From NCBI GenBank assembly GCA_028386065.3, contig JAKUCV010005535.1, forward strand, positions 51,270 through 115,269: a stretch of DNA of 64,000 nt. The letters run 5' to 3'. Below the pieces are notes generated by a model that did not search any database, was not told where the DNA came from, and worked only from the letters and a program-made list of their open reading frames with translations. Source of the DNA: Turnera subulata. Its lineage: Eukaryota; Streptophyta; Magnoliopsida; Malpighiales; Passifloraceae. The stretch's first letter is position 1, and each line of letters starts with the position of its first letter. Shown piece by piece: positions 24,881 through 37,800 of this stretch. The translations under genes and the position numbers were made by a program.

Positions 24881-25426
24881 CCAAGGTTATCAAAACCGGA
24901 TCGGACTGACCGGTTCCAGTTTACCACGGTTGAACCTCTACCTTTTCATTTAATTTTTTTTTAAAATGATAAGGATAAGATTTGAACTCTTGACCTCCTA
25001 ACAATATTTATAGTCACTAAGTCATTTATTACCAACTTTTGATTTTGATGGACGGAAATAAGTTTTATATTGTTGTCACACCCGGCCCGGCCCGGCCGGT
25101 TGAATCTGTGTAACCGTGACCCGGAGACAATTTCGGGTTTTTTATCCCTTTGGGTAGTAATCTTCAAAAAACCGGCCGAGTCATGAAAGGTTCTCCGAGT
25201 TTTCTGGGTTTATTGACCTATTTCCAGTTTTTTTTCTGGTTAGAAGTCAAAAATTTCAAAATTTTACCTTGGTCATACCATGATTAGACCTTTGGTTGGA
25301 CTATTATTAAAAAAATTATATATTTTTACTATTTATTTTAAATACTGGTCAGACCCCGGTTGACCTCTAAACCCGCGACCCGGCCACTGAAACGGGTCAA
25401 TGGCGGGCCGGGTTTTATAACCTTGG
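24881..25426. mobile_element. Inverted-repeat element with CCAAGGTTAT ends
   Basis: The stretch starts CCAAGGTTATCAAAACC and ends GGTTTTATAACCTTGG, which are inverted repeats with one mismatch. The inner flanks are also loosely complementary (ACCGG, GACTGACC, GGTTGA phrases) and locally GC-rich in an AT-rich setting. Length is about 546 bp, with no coding content. A possible diverged target duplication (ACTCTCATAA against ACTTTATAA) is weak. Confidence 0.65.
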
Positions 25427-25853
25427 ACTTTATAAGCAGATAAGGGACTGGATTGAAAAACCAAGAGTTGTGAGGATTGTATTGGAGAGCAGATAAGTGA
25501 GAGGGGTTGCGGAAAAAAGAGGAAGGGAAGAAAACAAAAATCATATTAGTATGTCACCCAGTTCTCAATTAAGTATTTCATCTTCGCCAAAAAATTTTAT
25601 TACTAAAGTATTTCATAAAGAAAAGTCTCCAATTAAGTATCTAAATCAGACTGCTAATGCTAACAGATGGGATGAATATTTGATTGAAGTTCGATTTGAT
25701 TGAATTTGGATTTGAGTTTAACATTTCCCGTGTCATAAGTCATTCTAACTGTGAGATAAATACACTACACTACCGGAGGAAGAGGAAAAGACCGAGAGGA
25801 AGAGGAAGGAGAAGAAGAAGGGGGGAATTCTAGCAAATTTGTCAAATCACAAC
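25427..25853. other. Promoter and 5' leader region of TASH3
   Basis: No gene. A purine-rich GAAGAGGAAGGAGAAG stretch (about 25775-25825) lies just before the start codon at 25854, typical of a plant 5' UTR. Confidence 0.4.
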
Positions 25854-28800
25854 ATGGCGGTAACTGATCTTACACTCTATATCGTCTCTTCTTCCCCATT
25901 TTCTCTCTCTTTTATTTTTTTTCAAATTAAAATTAAAATTAACATACGTAATCTTGGTTTTGTTTTTTGGCTGGGATTTAGGACTCGTCCTCGGGGACGA
26001 CTCTGATGGATCTGATCACGGCCGACCCAGGGGCGGCGCCGGCGTCGAAGAGGGCCCCGTCTCCGACTCCTGCAGCCGCTGCGGCGGCGGCAGTAGCTCA
26101 GCAGCAGCAGCAGCAGGCGGCTGCAACATCTGGAGGCGCAGGCGGAGGAGGAGGGAGGAATATGTTGGGTGAGAGAAAGACAAAGAGAGCGGCGCTTCTG
26201 CAGTTCCAGAACGACACCATTTCTGCCGCTAAAGCCGCGGTGAAGGGCAACATCAATATGAACATCATCCCTCACCACCACAAGCACCGCCAGAACAAAA
26301 AGGTTAGTTTACTTTGTTTCATATAACAAACTAACAAAATCAAGATCCATAAGACACTGCCACTCAAAACTCATGGTTGCTTTTTTTGTTAATTCGTTTG
26401 CTTGAGTTTTTGTGCAGCCTGTTTCTTACTCTCAGCTGGCGAGAAGCATCCATGAACTAGCTGCCACTTCGGATCAGGTCACCACCAAACTTACTCTCTG
26501 CTTTTCGTTCTACATTAACTGAAATCGCATCTAGTATAATGTCCCTCTGCGTTTATTTTCTCACTAATTTGTCCACAATTGCTCAATTTTCAGAAAAGCT
26601 CTCAGAAGCAGTTAGTGCACCATGTCTTCCCTAAACTTGCAGTCTACAACTCAGTTGACCCCTCCTTGGCTCCTTCTCTTCTCATGGTATGCCACTCTTG
26701 TTTTGTTTTTTGTTCTTTTTTCTCTGTGCTTTAGTTTTTCTTTCCTAGCATTCTTCTATCCTTTGCCTTGCAGCTCAATCAGCAGTGTGAGGATAGGACT
26801 ATCCTGCGTTATGTGTATTACTACCTCGCCAGAATCTTATCGGACACTGGCTCTCAAGGTTTGAGCCCCGGTGGCGGCATACCAACTCCCAACTGGGATG
26901 CACTCGCTGACATTGATGCTGGTGGAGGGGTCACTAGAGCTGATGTTGTACCCAGAATTGTACAACAGCTCTCCCAGGAGGCCTCCAATGAGACTGTCGA
27001 ATGTAATTCCCTTCACTCTTTTTGCCCTCCACTTCTTTCCATGTTTTGCTAGCCTAATCTTTCATCTCTTTCCAGCTCTTGCCACTTTCTCGGTTTGGTT
27101 CCTCCTTGTGCCAACCCTTTTTCCTTATTGTTCACTGTTTTATGCCTTGAATGCATTGCCAATAGTGGCTGTGATGATTCCCTACTGCTCTTATTTTCTA
27201 TGCAATTCTCTTCTGGTTACAAGAGGTTCTACCATTGCTATATGGAAGAAAAACAGTTGTTGCAAATATTAAGTCGCTTATTTTTATTTTTACTAGTACA
27301 TGCTTCACTGGGATTGGCTTCTGAAGTATTTATCTTGTTTCCTGAAGTCCATGCACGCAGATTGCAAGCTCTCAAGGCTCTTACTTATGCTCCTGCAAGC
27401 AACAGTGACATTCTGTCCAGACTGTATGAGATTGTGTTTGGTATTCTTGACAAGGTTTGCTCTACTTCAATTCTATCCTCTACTTTGTCTTATTCTTTTT
27501 GCTAACATGGTCCTGAATTTATTGAAGTGAGTTTTTTCTTGACTTTAGTGATGTGAAATGTCATCAGTTTTAGTTAAAGGCGCCATTGTATTTGTGGTTT
27601 GTGATATTATGCACTTTGACAACTTGGTGCTTCTTGCTGTGCTTTCCTGCTCACCATTAAAGCAGCTGACTGCATGCTGCTGTTCTTCTTCTTTTCTAAT
27701 TTTTTTTGCCTCTCTTTTCTGTGTTGTTTCTCCTTGGGAGATTTGGCAATCATTGTTAGTTTATTTCGGATGATCAAATTAGGAAGTCTACTTTTCTGTT
27801 ATCCAAGTCTGGTCTGTGTTCTACACTTTTCCCTTTCTCCACATAAGCTTTTAACTGGAAGATAGTGAATAAGAAGCAGTTTAATATGGAATGAAAGAAA
27901 AATAGAAGTGTTGGCCCTTGTAAGAACTTAGAATTTTTTTGATTAGAAACAGTTGAAAACAATTGCTCATGCAAGATTCACTACAATTGCATTATAATCG
28001 TTCGACAAATAGAACCTATGTGGATGGCATCAAATTTTTCTTTTCCCTTTTCTTTTCTCCCCTTTTCCCTTCTGAATTTGGCCTTCAGTTTCTTGACATC
28101 CATGTAACAAGTCTTACAACATATTAGAAATGAACAAAAGCTAAAATGGATAGTGCAGCAGAAAGGTAAATTGAGTTCCAAAACTTTAGACTACCTTGAA
28201 CTTGTCTTAGCTTATCAATTAGCTTGCAAGCATTGTATTTATGTTAATTTCTGCTTCAACTGGTAGAAATATACACACCATGTATCCTTGGTTCGAAACA
28301 AATGTGGAACAACAATGCGTCAAAGGTAAGGTTTCTACTGGGTCTAGTGATGTGACTTGGGAATTGGTGGTTGATGGTGAGATAGGTGATAGGCTTCAAA
28401 TACCCACTCAAGCTCAAAGATGGTAAACATTTTTCTACTGTGGGTAGACTTATTATATAGGAGAGGGATAATGAAATGCCCTGTTGGAACAACTCCAATA
28501 AATGGCTGGTGGGGGCATTTATTATACTCCCTATTGCATTCCTACTTAAAAGCTATCTGTTGGTATGACCTTGGGCAAACATGGGAACACTATCACTTTC
28601 TGCAAAAAAATCTGTTTCAATAACGGAATGGATGTAACTCCCATATACTTGGTCAAAGAGGTTTGAATAGCATTATAAAGAACCAGCAATACAAGCTTAA
28701 ATTGTGTGGTGGGACCGCATAAAATAATTATGATTATGTTTTCTTATACTGCAGGTACATTCTTATACACTATGACATTGATATTTTTGTTTCCATGAGT

Positions 28801-31800
28801 GATGTAATTTTCTATGTGCCCAGGATTCACTTAATGTTGTAACCAAAGTTCCAAAATATCCATCATGTTTTTGGTAAATAGTTTTGTGCATTGCTTGTGT
28901 TTGTAAGCTGGTTTACGTAATTGAGGTGTAGAACCTATTACTTGATTTATGTTGCCCCTGTTGTCATCTATAAGATCTCCCCTTATGTGAGTGATTCAGC
29001 AAGCTGTTTTAGGGTCTAAATTTTGGGTTTATTTTCAAGTTGCTTGCATTTGGAGGCAACATACATACTTCTTCAGAATTCTTGCTAATCTATCTGAAGT
29101 TCAATTTTTGTCTTATAAAGAAACAAATTTTATGGAGAAGGATTCTTTCTTGGTTCATCATAAGAAGTCTTCTTCAAGAGCTTTTCACTACTTTATACTG
29201 CTAATTCCTTCGCTCTAAAGTATCGACACTTATATGAAAGTGTTCTTGCTTTTAAAATCCAAGTTTGCATCATGTTATATACAGATGATTGTTAATATTG
29301 ATTTCTTTTGGTAACTAAGAAAGAGTAAATTGAAAGCTTATTTGTAGAATTCTGTAGTTCCTGAAGGAACAGTCTGTTGAATTGGACTTGAAGGCATTCA
29401 ACATATTTGGGCTTCATGACTTCATTGCTTATTTAATTCTTGATTTCTTTTTTCTTTTGATTTTTTAGCTGCTGCTACCTTAGTCTTAATTTCTGGCATT
29501 TTTATGTTGACATATTTTTTATTTCCTTTGATGTACCAGCAGAATTGTAAATGTGTTCTTGTTTTCAGGTTGGTGACAATCCTCAAAAACGAAAAAAAGG
29601 CGTTTTTGGGATTAAAGGTGGCGATAAGGAGGTAATGTGCATATTTTACATTTAACCTCATCTTGCTGCACTGCTAGCAACTTCGTTGGCGTTTGTCTCG
29701 TATACTGTGCTACTTATGAAGTTTTACTTTCAGCAACCAAAAGCTGTTCCTGGAGCCAGGGACTTTATTCCAGTTGGATGTTTCTTTTAGACTTGACTGT
29801 TATATTGAAGCAGGGTGAAATGGTCTTTATGTGATTAATTTTTTGCCAGATCTCTTTCTATTTTTTGGGTGATAGTCCTCAATAGACTTACTAGGAACAT
29901 AATTTTATATGATTGAGGAAAACAACTCTGTTATAGGATTGGTGTGGATGTTGACAGTAATCTCCACTTATTTTACTGCTCGGTGCTCACTGGTGGAGCC
30001 ATAGACAGTTTTTACTATACTCCCATTGTTGTATGTCAATGGCATACAATTGACTTAGTAAGTGGTTCTTAAGGAAAAGAATTCTGGTCTATGCACAAAT
30101 TTTTGTACCACCAGATGGTTCCTGAGTACTTTCTTTCTGCGTAAATTGTTGGCTATGTTGGATCATTTTATTAGTACTTTTGCATATCTCCATTTTAGTA
30201 ATTGAGGAACAAGCTCAAGTTTCTGTGTTTGCTTATTACATGGGGTTTGATGATCCTCGCCAGTCTATTATTCGGAGCAATTTGCAATATGCAGCACTAA
30301 GTGCATTGAGAAGACTTCCTTTGGATCCTGGAAACCCTGCATTTCTTCATCGTGCTGTACAAGGGTAAGCATTCTTTGATCAATCGGTGCATTGTTGTGC
30401 AGTGTTTGTTTTGATGATGATGGAATAGTGTGTGGGTACTTGTGGTAAAGGACTAGAGAATACCCTCGCATTGCTTTGATGTGTGAACAATACATTTGAT
30501 AAAAGGCTAGTGTAATTTTACATTACAGTCGGTGATTAATAATTGAATAATGAGGATTTTTATATGATTCTTCAATGTTCCACTTTGTTTATAGTGTCAA
30601 GTTTTAGTATTTCCTTCAGACAGATAAAGATTTTATTGCATGCAAAAAGCAAATTGTGGATGCTTTTGACATGATACTGTAAAATGAATTACATAACAAT
30701 ATTGATCTGAACAATAATTGTTTGTTTATTTTATCTTAGTAGGAACTAAATATATTTTTTGTTAATTGACTAAGCCAAATGGTTCAATGTTTACTTTTTA
30801 CAAAAACATGTCCAGAAAATCAATATATTAAATAAGCCTACAGTTAAGATACCTAAACATTGTGAAGCTGTTAAACTTAGTGACTACCCTCTTGTTATTG
30901 ATGTTGTGCTTTAAATACTTAGTTTTAAACTTAAGAGTGGAACTACTAACTTGATTGAAAAATAAAAAATTGTCGCTGAAAGTCACAAATTAAAGCCAAA
31001 GAACTAAAAAATGATTTCCATAAACAAATCTTGAGCTAATAGATATCATAAGATCCCTATGGTACTCCAACTCTAATTGGAAAATCTTGTGTCTCCAAAG
31101 CATTCCTATTTATTGTATTTTTTTTTCCTTTTGCAGTCCTTTTGAATTACTTTTGCTTTAGATGTCTCAGTGGTGCAATCTGTGACTGTAGTTATTCTTC
31201 TCTTAAGATACACTGTTGCTGACCTGCAAGGGAGTGGTTACTGGCCATTAACTTTTATATTTATTCATCATTCCCTAACTTTACTGCAGGGTTTCATTTT
31301 CTGATCCCGTTGCTGTGAGGCATGCTTTGGAAATTCTCTCTGAGCTGGCAACCAAGGACCCTTATGCAGTGGCAATGGCATTAGGTAAATTTTGGTTCTC
31401 TCTGTCTTGTAATGTTTGAAGATCAATGGAGCTACATTTGTTTATTCTGTGCTTCTTATGTTGTCTTTATTTCCACAGGAAAACTTGTACTGCCTGGAGG
31501 TATGCTTCCCAATCTTAGTAGTTTTAGGACGCCTATCCTATTTTGTACGGATTTGGTGTTTTCCTGTTACATTATATAAAATATGTTGCACATTCTGAAG
31601 TTGGATCTGTTTCATTTCTAAATATTGCAAGTGGTAGGGGCTTACCAAATTCAAGACAAATAGTGTGACATCATTCATGGGGGATCTGGTCATTAGTTAC
31701 CTTATTCCTGACAAAAGAAGGTTTTCCCACAAAGTTTAACTCCCAAGATAAATAATTCAGTGAAGACCTTCTGACCTGGAGGCAGGTTTCACCTAGTTAG

Positions 31801-34800
31801 GCTTACCTATATTATCACCATTTTCCCTCTGAGATCTTCACTGTGTCTTTCTGGTTGCCATTCTCTTTCTGCTCTCTAACTCTCATCCCTTGCCTTTTCT
31901 CATGTTGTGTTGTAAAACAAACAGAACCCAATGCTGTGGAGGATTGTAATTCTGCTGTTGTTTTTGGCCTAACTGTAGCATAGTCCCTGTTTTAATATGC
32001 TTTCATAACCTTTCTCTTCCGCATCAATTTTCTTTTTCCTTTATTTTTGTTTAAGGTCTGTTGTTGGTTAGAAGTTCCTTAGAAATACTTCCTAATCTTT
32101 AATGTCAAGCTAGGTAAGTTATCGATTCTCTAAACTGCCGAAGCAGTTGAGTTTATCACTATCTGATGGCTGATTCTGGAAATTGACTCCCAGTGCTAGA
32201 TATGTATGACATACCTCAACAATCAATGACTTTTGCTTTAAGTATTATGTCATTGTGTGGTTGCTTTGAGCCAATGTGATAAATTCTGCAGTGTCTTGGC
32301 TATTCGGCAATCAACTGTAAGTTGGATGCATGTAGATTAGATTGTCTCTAACCGCGAACTCAACGTTAATCCATTCAATGGGACTCATTCTAAGGGCATC
32401 ATGAGCATCGGCTATCTCTTTGTAAGCTGACTCTTTGGGCCCACTCATGCCTGCGAGTACAACCTTCTGTTTCTTGTCTATTATTTCTATGCACATGAAG
32501 GAAGATAGTTATTGCTTTTTTTTTTGTTTCTTTGATCAATAGTGTTATGTGACTGCTGTTAGGTTGCTTCCTGTTTTGGCTCTTGATAATTTTTGATCAA
32601 TGCTATTAAGTTGGGAATGTTATATGAATCAGGGGCTTTGCAGGATGTTCTTCACTTGCATGATGTGCTTGCTAGAGTGTCACTGGCCAGGTTGTGTCAT
32701 ACTATATCCAGAGCCCGTGCACTAGATGGTAACATGAATTTTGTCATTTCCTGTTTCTTACATGATCTGTTCTTTAATGGAAGTGATGATAGAGTTCTTT
32801 GAATGGCTACATGCAGAGAGGCCTGATGTTAAATCACAGTTCAACGCTGTTCTTTATCAACTCCTGCTAGATCCCAGCGAAAGAGTCTGTTTTGAGGCTA
32901 TCTTATGTGTTTTGGGAAAATATGATAACACCGAAAGGTATATAACTTATTATCTTGGAATATCCTCGTCAATTTAATCTTCTAGCCTTCCATTTGTTGT
33001 GTAATAATTCATAATTTGGTGCTCTTTACATGCTAGCGATTTATAAAAAATGAGCAAGGTCTATGTTTCTGAATCCTGCAGGATGGAAGAACGGGCGGCC
33101 GGTTGGTACCGTTTAACCCGAGAGATTCTAAAGTTGCCAGAAGCTCCTTCTGTATCATCAAAAGGATCTGGTGTTGAATTGAACGATACTTCAAAGGCTT
33201 CCAAAGATAAATCTAAGACCAGGCGTCCGCAGCCCCTCATTAAACTTGTAATGAGAAGGTCGATCTGCTTCCTTGTCCTTTTTTTTCCTCATTTTCCTTT
33301 TTCGATTAGAGGCATCACAGTGTGTTGATTATATTTGCCTAAAGGTACTTTGTGCAGTTAGAAAATTTTTAAGGTTTGTAAGTTGCTTTATTTTATAAGG
33401 TTCTGATGCAACTTAATTGTTGGTCTTTTGGGGATTCTAGTTCTTTTTTTTTTTTTGAGTATTCTAATTCTATCTGTTCAATGAGACTGATTCTTTTTTC
33501 AACCCTATTTCTGATTCAGATTGGAAAGTTCATTTCGTAGTTTCTCTAGGCCAGTACTTCATGCTTCAGCAAGGGTTGTCCAAGAGATGGGAAGAAGTCG
33601 GGCTGCTGCTTTTGCTTTAGGCTTGCAGGATCTTGATGAAGGAGTTAATGTAAATGCATATTCTGAAAATGCAGATTCACATGATGCAGACTTTAACGAG
33701 AACCCTTATGCAGAAGGTGCTGCTTCTTTTTCCAATGCTTATCTCTGTTAAGTAATGCAAGATTCCTTTGTGCCTATAGCTTATGTTATTCTCTTGCTTT
33801 ACTGATCAGCTACATATTATGCTTTTAGTGGGATGGTATATGATATGACGTGATAGCTACTGGCTAGCATTGTTCAAGTTACTAGTATTCTGTTCCACAC
33901 ACTATACCGCTGGATCTTTATGAGGAAAATCTAAAGCATGATTAAGAGCCATACCTAAGTTAGGATAAGAAGTCATAGTCACTGGCTACACAATCTGTGG
34001 GTGTTCACTGACTTTAGGACAGTTCCCGGTTCATATGGATGCCACGACATAGTCAAGTAACTACAGAAAGAATCTACTGCAGTATTAACATTATGAGGAA
34101 TATATGACACATGGTCAATTTCCATTTTAAATGTCCCCTGCAACATTATTTTCAAATTAAATTGATAATGCTTGGAAAAAAATTTCAAACCTTGTGATAG
34201 CTTGCTGCGGAAACATGATGAGGTCTGGAAGGGGAAGAAGTGGTAAAACGATTCAGACTTTCTAATCTTGTTTATTCGTGTCTATTATTTGTTCTAGTGA
34301 TTCATTACATTCCACATAAGGTTGTTTGTAACTTGTAAGATATTGCTTTTGTGCAATGTGGAAGTCTTGGACTTGAGACTGAAAAGGTGCAGTCTTGGAC
34401 TTGAGACTGAAAAGGTGCAGGGTTAAGTTTCCTTTTTTATCCACCAAAAATATCTGTACTAAATAATTTATTTCAGGTACAGGGACCGCTTACTTTATGC
34501 AAATGACATTCTTGAACCTGCAACCATAGGAACGCAAGTTTAGGATTTAAAGAGTGGCCACTTTATCCTAGATTATTTGCCTGTAGGACAACTATCAAAG
34601 ATGTTAAGCTTAGGAGTCATAATGTTATGATCCAAAATCTTAAAAAAATCATTTCCTGACTTTTAAGGTTATGCAAGCTTGGAAAAACCTTAAGGACTTG
34701 ATTGTCTTCTTTTTCTAAATGGTTAGCTAATTGGTGATTTTATTTTTCATGGTTTAATCTTTATCTGTTCCTCATGTTTGCTTGCACATGCCCTGTCTGT

Positions 34801-37800
34801 TCACTTGTAGGTGCCAGGAAGGCTTCTGCTGTCTCTGGTGCAACTGGTGGCAAGGATACGATTGCAAGTTTATTGGCTTCTTTAATGGAGGTTGTACGGA
34901 CAACGGTGGCCTGTGAGTGTGTGTATGTTCGTGCTATGGTAATCAAGGCACTAATATGGATGCAACTTCCCCATGAATCATTTGATGAACTAGGATCCAT
35001 TATTGCATCAGAGCTTTCTGATCCAGCTTGGCCAGCAACTCTGTTGAATGACGTTTTGCTCACTTTGCATGCTCGTTTCAAGGTATGCACTTGACATCAT
35101 ATCTATTTTAATATCCTGCACATATATAATTAAATTGGAACATTTGTTTGTTATGCACTATATTAACTGTCCAACCTCTTGCTAAATTCGAATCGAAATT
35201 TCATATTTAATAAACAAACTGAAACCAAATAACAAACAACTCCCGAATTTATGTTTGGCTTAAACATACAAGCCAAATTATAAATATGAAAAACTCATTT
35301 TAAAAAAAGAAAAATCTATGAAAAAAATTGAAATGTGTGTAGTATTGTTTTAAAGTATTATTAGTAAGGGAAGAATTCTCCTTTTATATTAAACGGCTCA
35401 TTTTGTATATGTTTAGACACTTACTGCTATTACAATGGGGCAAATATAAACGAAAACTTGACTAGTTAACGATGCAATCGCTTCTCCGGTAACACAAGCC
35501 TTCATGTCAGAAGATTGGCATTCCTTTTCTTCTTGTTAAAATGCATGTTTGATGCTTTCTACACGTCTTAATGTCCTCTTACTGCTCTCATTTATGAGTA
35601 ATATTCTTGTCTTCTCAGGCAACACCAGATATGGCTGTCACTCTGCTAGAAATTGCAAGGATTTTTGCTACTAAAGTTCCAGGGAAGATCGATGCTGACG
35701 TGTTACAGCTATTATGGAAGGTAGGTGTCTGTATGTGTTATCTCACTGATATTTTTTAGTTTGGTGTTTGCCTTTTGCCATTCATGTCAATTTTCTGCCT
35801 GATTTTTTTATCCCCGCTATTTGTGGGTCTGATTTTAAATTTAGGGGCCTGTGTTTCCCCCAAAAAATATTTGAGAGGCCTGTTGATGTTAATGTATATG
35901 ATTCATTGTGCTTTGGGTGAAGGTAAAAAGAATTAAAAAAAAAAACAAATAGCATCAATTAACTACTTACTCTGATATTCTAGACATGCCTTGTTGGCGC
36001 TGGTCCTGATGGAAAACACACAGCCCTGGAAGCAGTCACCATAGTTCTTGATCTACCTCCTCCGCAGCCTGGGTCAATGATGGGACTTACATCTGTAGAT
36101 CGGGTATCTGCTTCCGATCCAAAGTCAGCTCTGGCATTACAGAAGTTAGTCCAAGCAGCGGTAAGCAGCTGCTTAGTCGAAGAAATTGCCTTTGCATTTC
36201 TAAAGTGATGAGAACCCTGATTTATAAATCTGTGAAATGAAAACCTGCAGGTATGGTTCCTTGGAGAAAATGCAAATTATGCTGCCTCTGAATATGCCTG
36301 GGAATCTACAACACCTCCCGGTACTGCATTGATGATGTTAGACGCAGATAAAATGGTTGCTGCTGCCAGTTCCCGTAATCCAACTCTTGCTGGTGCTTTA
36401 ACTCGGCTACAGAGATGCGCTTTTAGTGGAAGCTGGGAGGTATGGTTTTCAACCTGGATGATTGTCATCTTCATTTGCTTAGTTGTTGGTCGTCTTGGGT
36501 GGAATTGTATTATTTTCCATTTGGCCTCTGGGTATTTAGCAATGAGAACATTGGTCTACATGAGTTCCTAGTCATTCTGATACTTACCGAATTGAATGAA
36601 TGGGATGCAAAAACCGATACACAAGGTATCTACCCATTTTCTGAATTGGAAAGTGTGCCACTTTGGGACTCATTATCTTCCTTCAAAGGATGATTTTTCA
36701 TAAAATTAATAAAATCTCTAAACTTCTGGTCCCGAGCCAAGAAATTCGCCTTCTTTTGCATTCAAATTATTCAAAATAATCACAGAACTGCTGATATAGA
36801 GTATTTTAACATTCTTTAAGGTGATAGGCAACACTTGTCATTTGGGAAGCATTAATGTGGGTAATGGGGATGCACTCTAGCTATTTCCAACGTATGAATA
36901 GGATATCAGTTTGATTAAAATAACAAACTGTGGTGTTGTGGTAAAGTTTGATGAAGTGTGTCCTGTTTGTAGTAGTTTATAATCTATTAGTTATTCCTTT
37001 TCCTTTTGCAAAAGAGGAAATCTGATAACTACTCTAATTGCTCAAAACAAATAAGGCAAACCCAAAAGGTCACTGTCTTGGCCCTTTACTTTGAGCTAAA
37101 CATGAACAGCTTACGGTGCTACAGAATGTTCTGTCTCGTGTTGTTTTTTTGTTTCCTGTTTTTTGGTTTCAGAGGACCTTCTCTCGTTTATGTTCCTCCC
37201 TATTTTTAGCCCAGCAAGCACTGAATATAACGAGTCTGTGGAGCCTAGAAATCTTGAGACTTTTCATGTTACTATTTTCTCACCCAGATTACCTTTACAT
37301 TCAGTCCTCCATGGTTTGCTTTGGAAATTTGAATCTGTTAACTCTCTAGCTAACGTGAAAACATTTATACACATCCCGATTCTTGATTGAGTTAATGAAA
37401 TGAGTTACTGCAAGGTAGGAGACCTGGAAGGGACTTTTCGCTAGTTGCATGTTAAGTATGTAGAGGACACTGAGAACTTGTATCATTATTTTCCACTGTC
37501 CAGTGTGGTGGCAGTTGAAGAATGGGTTGTTTTCCTCAAATATGAGAGACTCGTGTGCTTTGCACAGTAGAGGAGCTACCTTATGCCAACTTGTATTTTC
37601 AGATGATCGCATGAGATGCAAAGCTGCTGCCGAAATGTTCCTTTTCTTCGCTATTATCAGTTTTATTGCACAGAGAACTTGCATTTTATTTTTCTGCAGA
37701 TTGTTCCCTTCCTGAGCTGAATTTATGCTTGTGGATGGTTTTCCTTTGAAAACCGTTCACTTGTGATGATATCTTTTATTGTTCCCTTGCTTTCTGTTTG

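Noticed and set aside
26006..26172. Alternative frames over the CAG/GCG-rich start of TASH3 exon 2
   Set aside because: They are shadows of the Ala/Gln/Gly codon runs in the true frame.
27095..28623. Frames of 60-136 codons in TASH3 introns 5 and 6
   Set aside because: They are hydrophobic, low-complexity translations of T-rich intron sequence and include the real exon 27348-27454 only in part.
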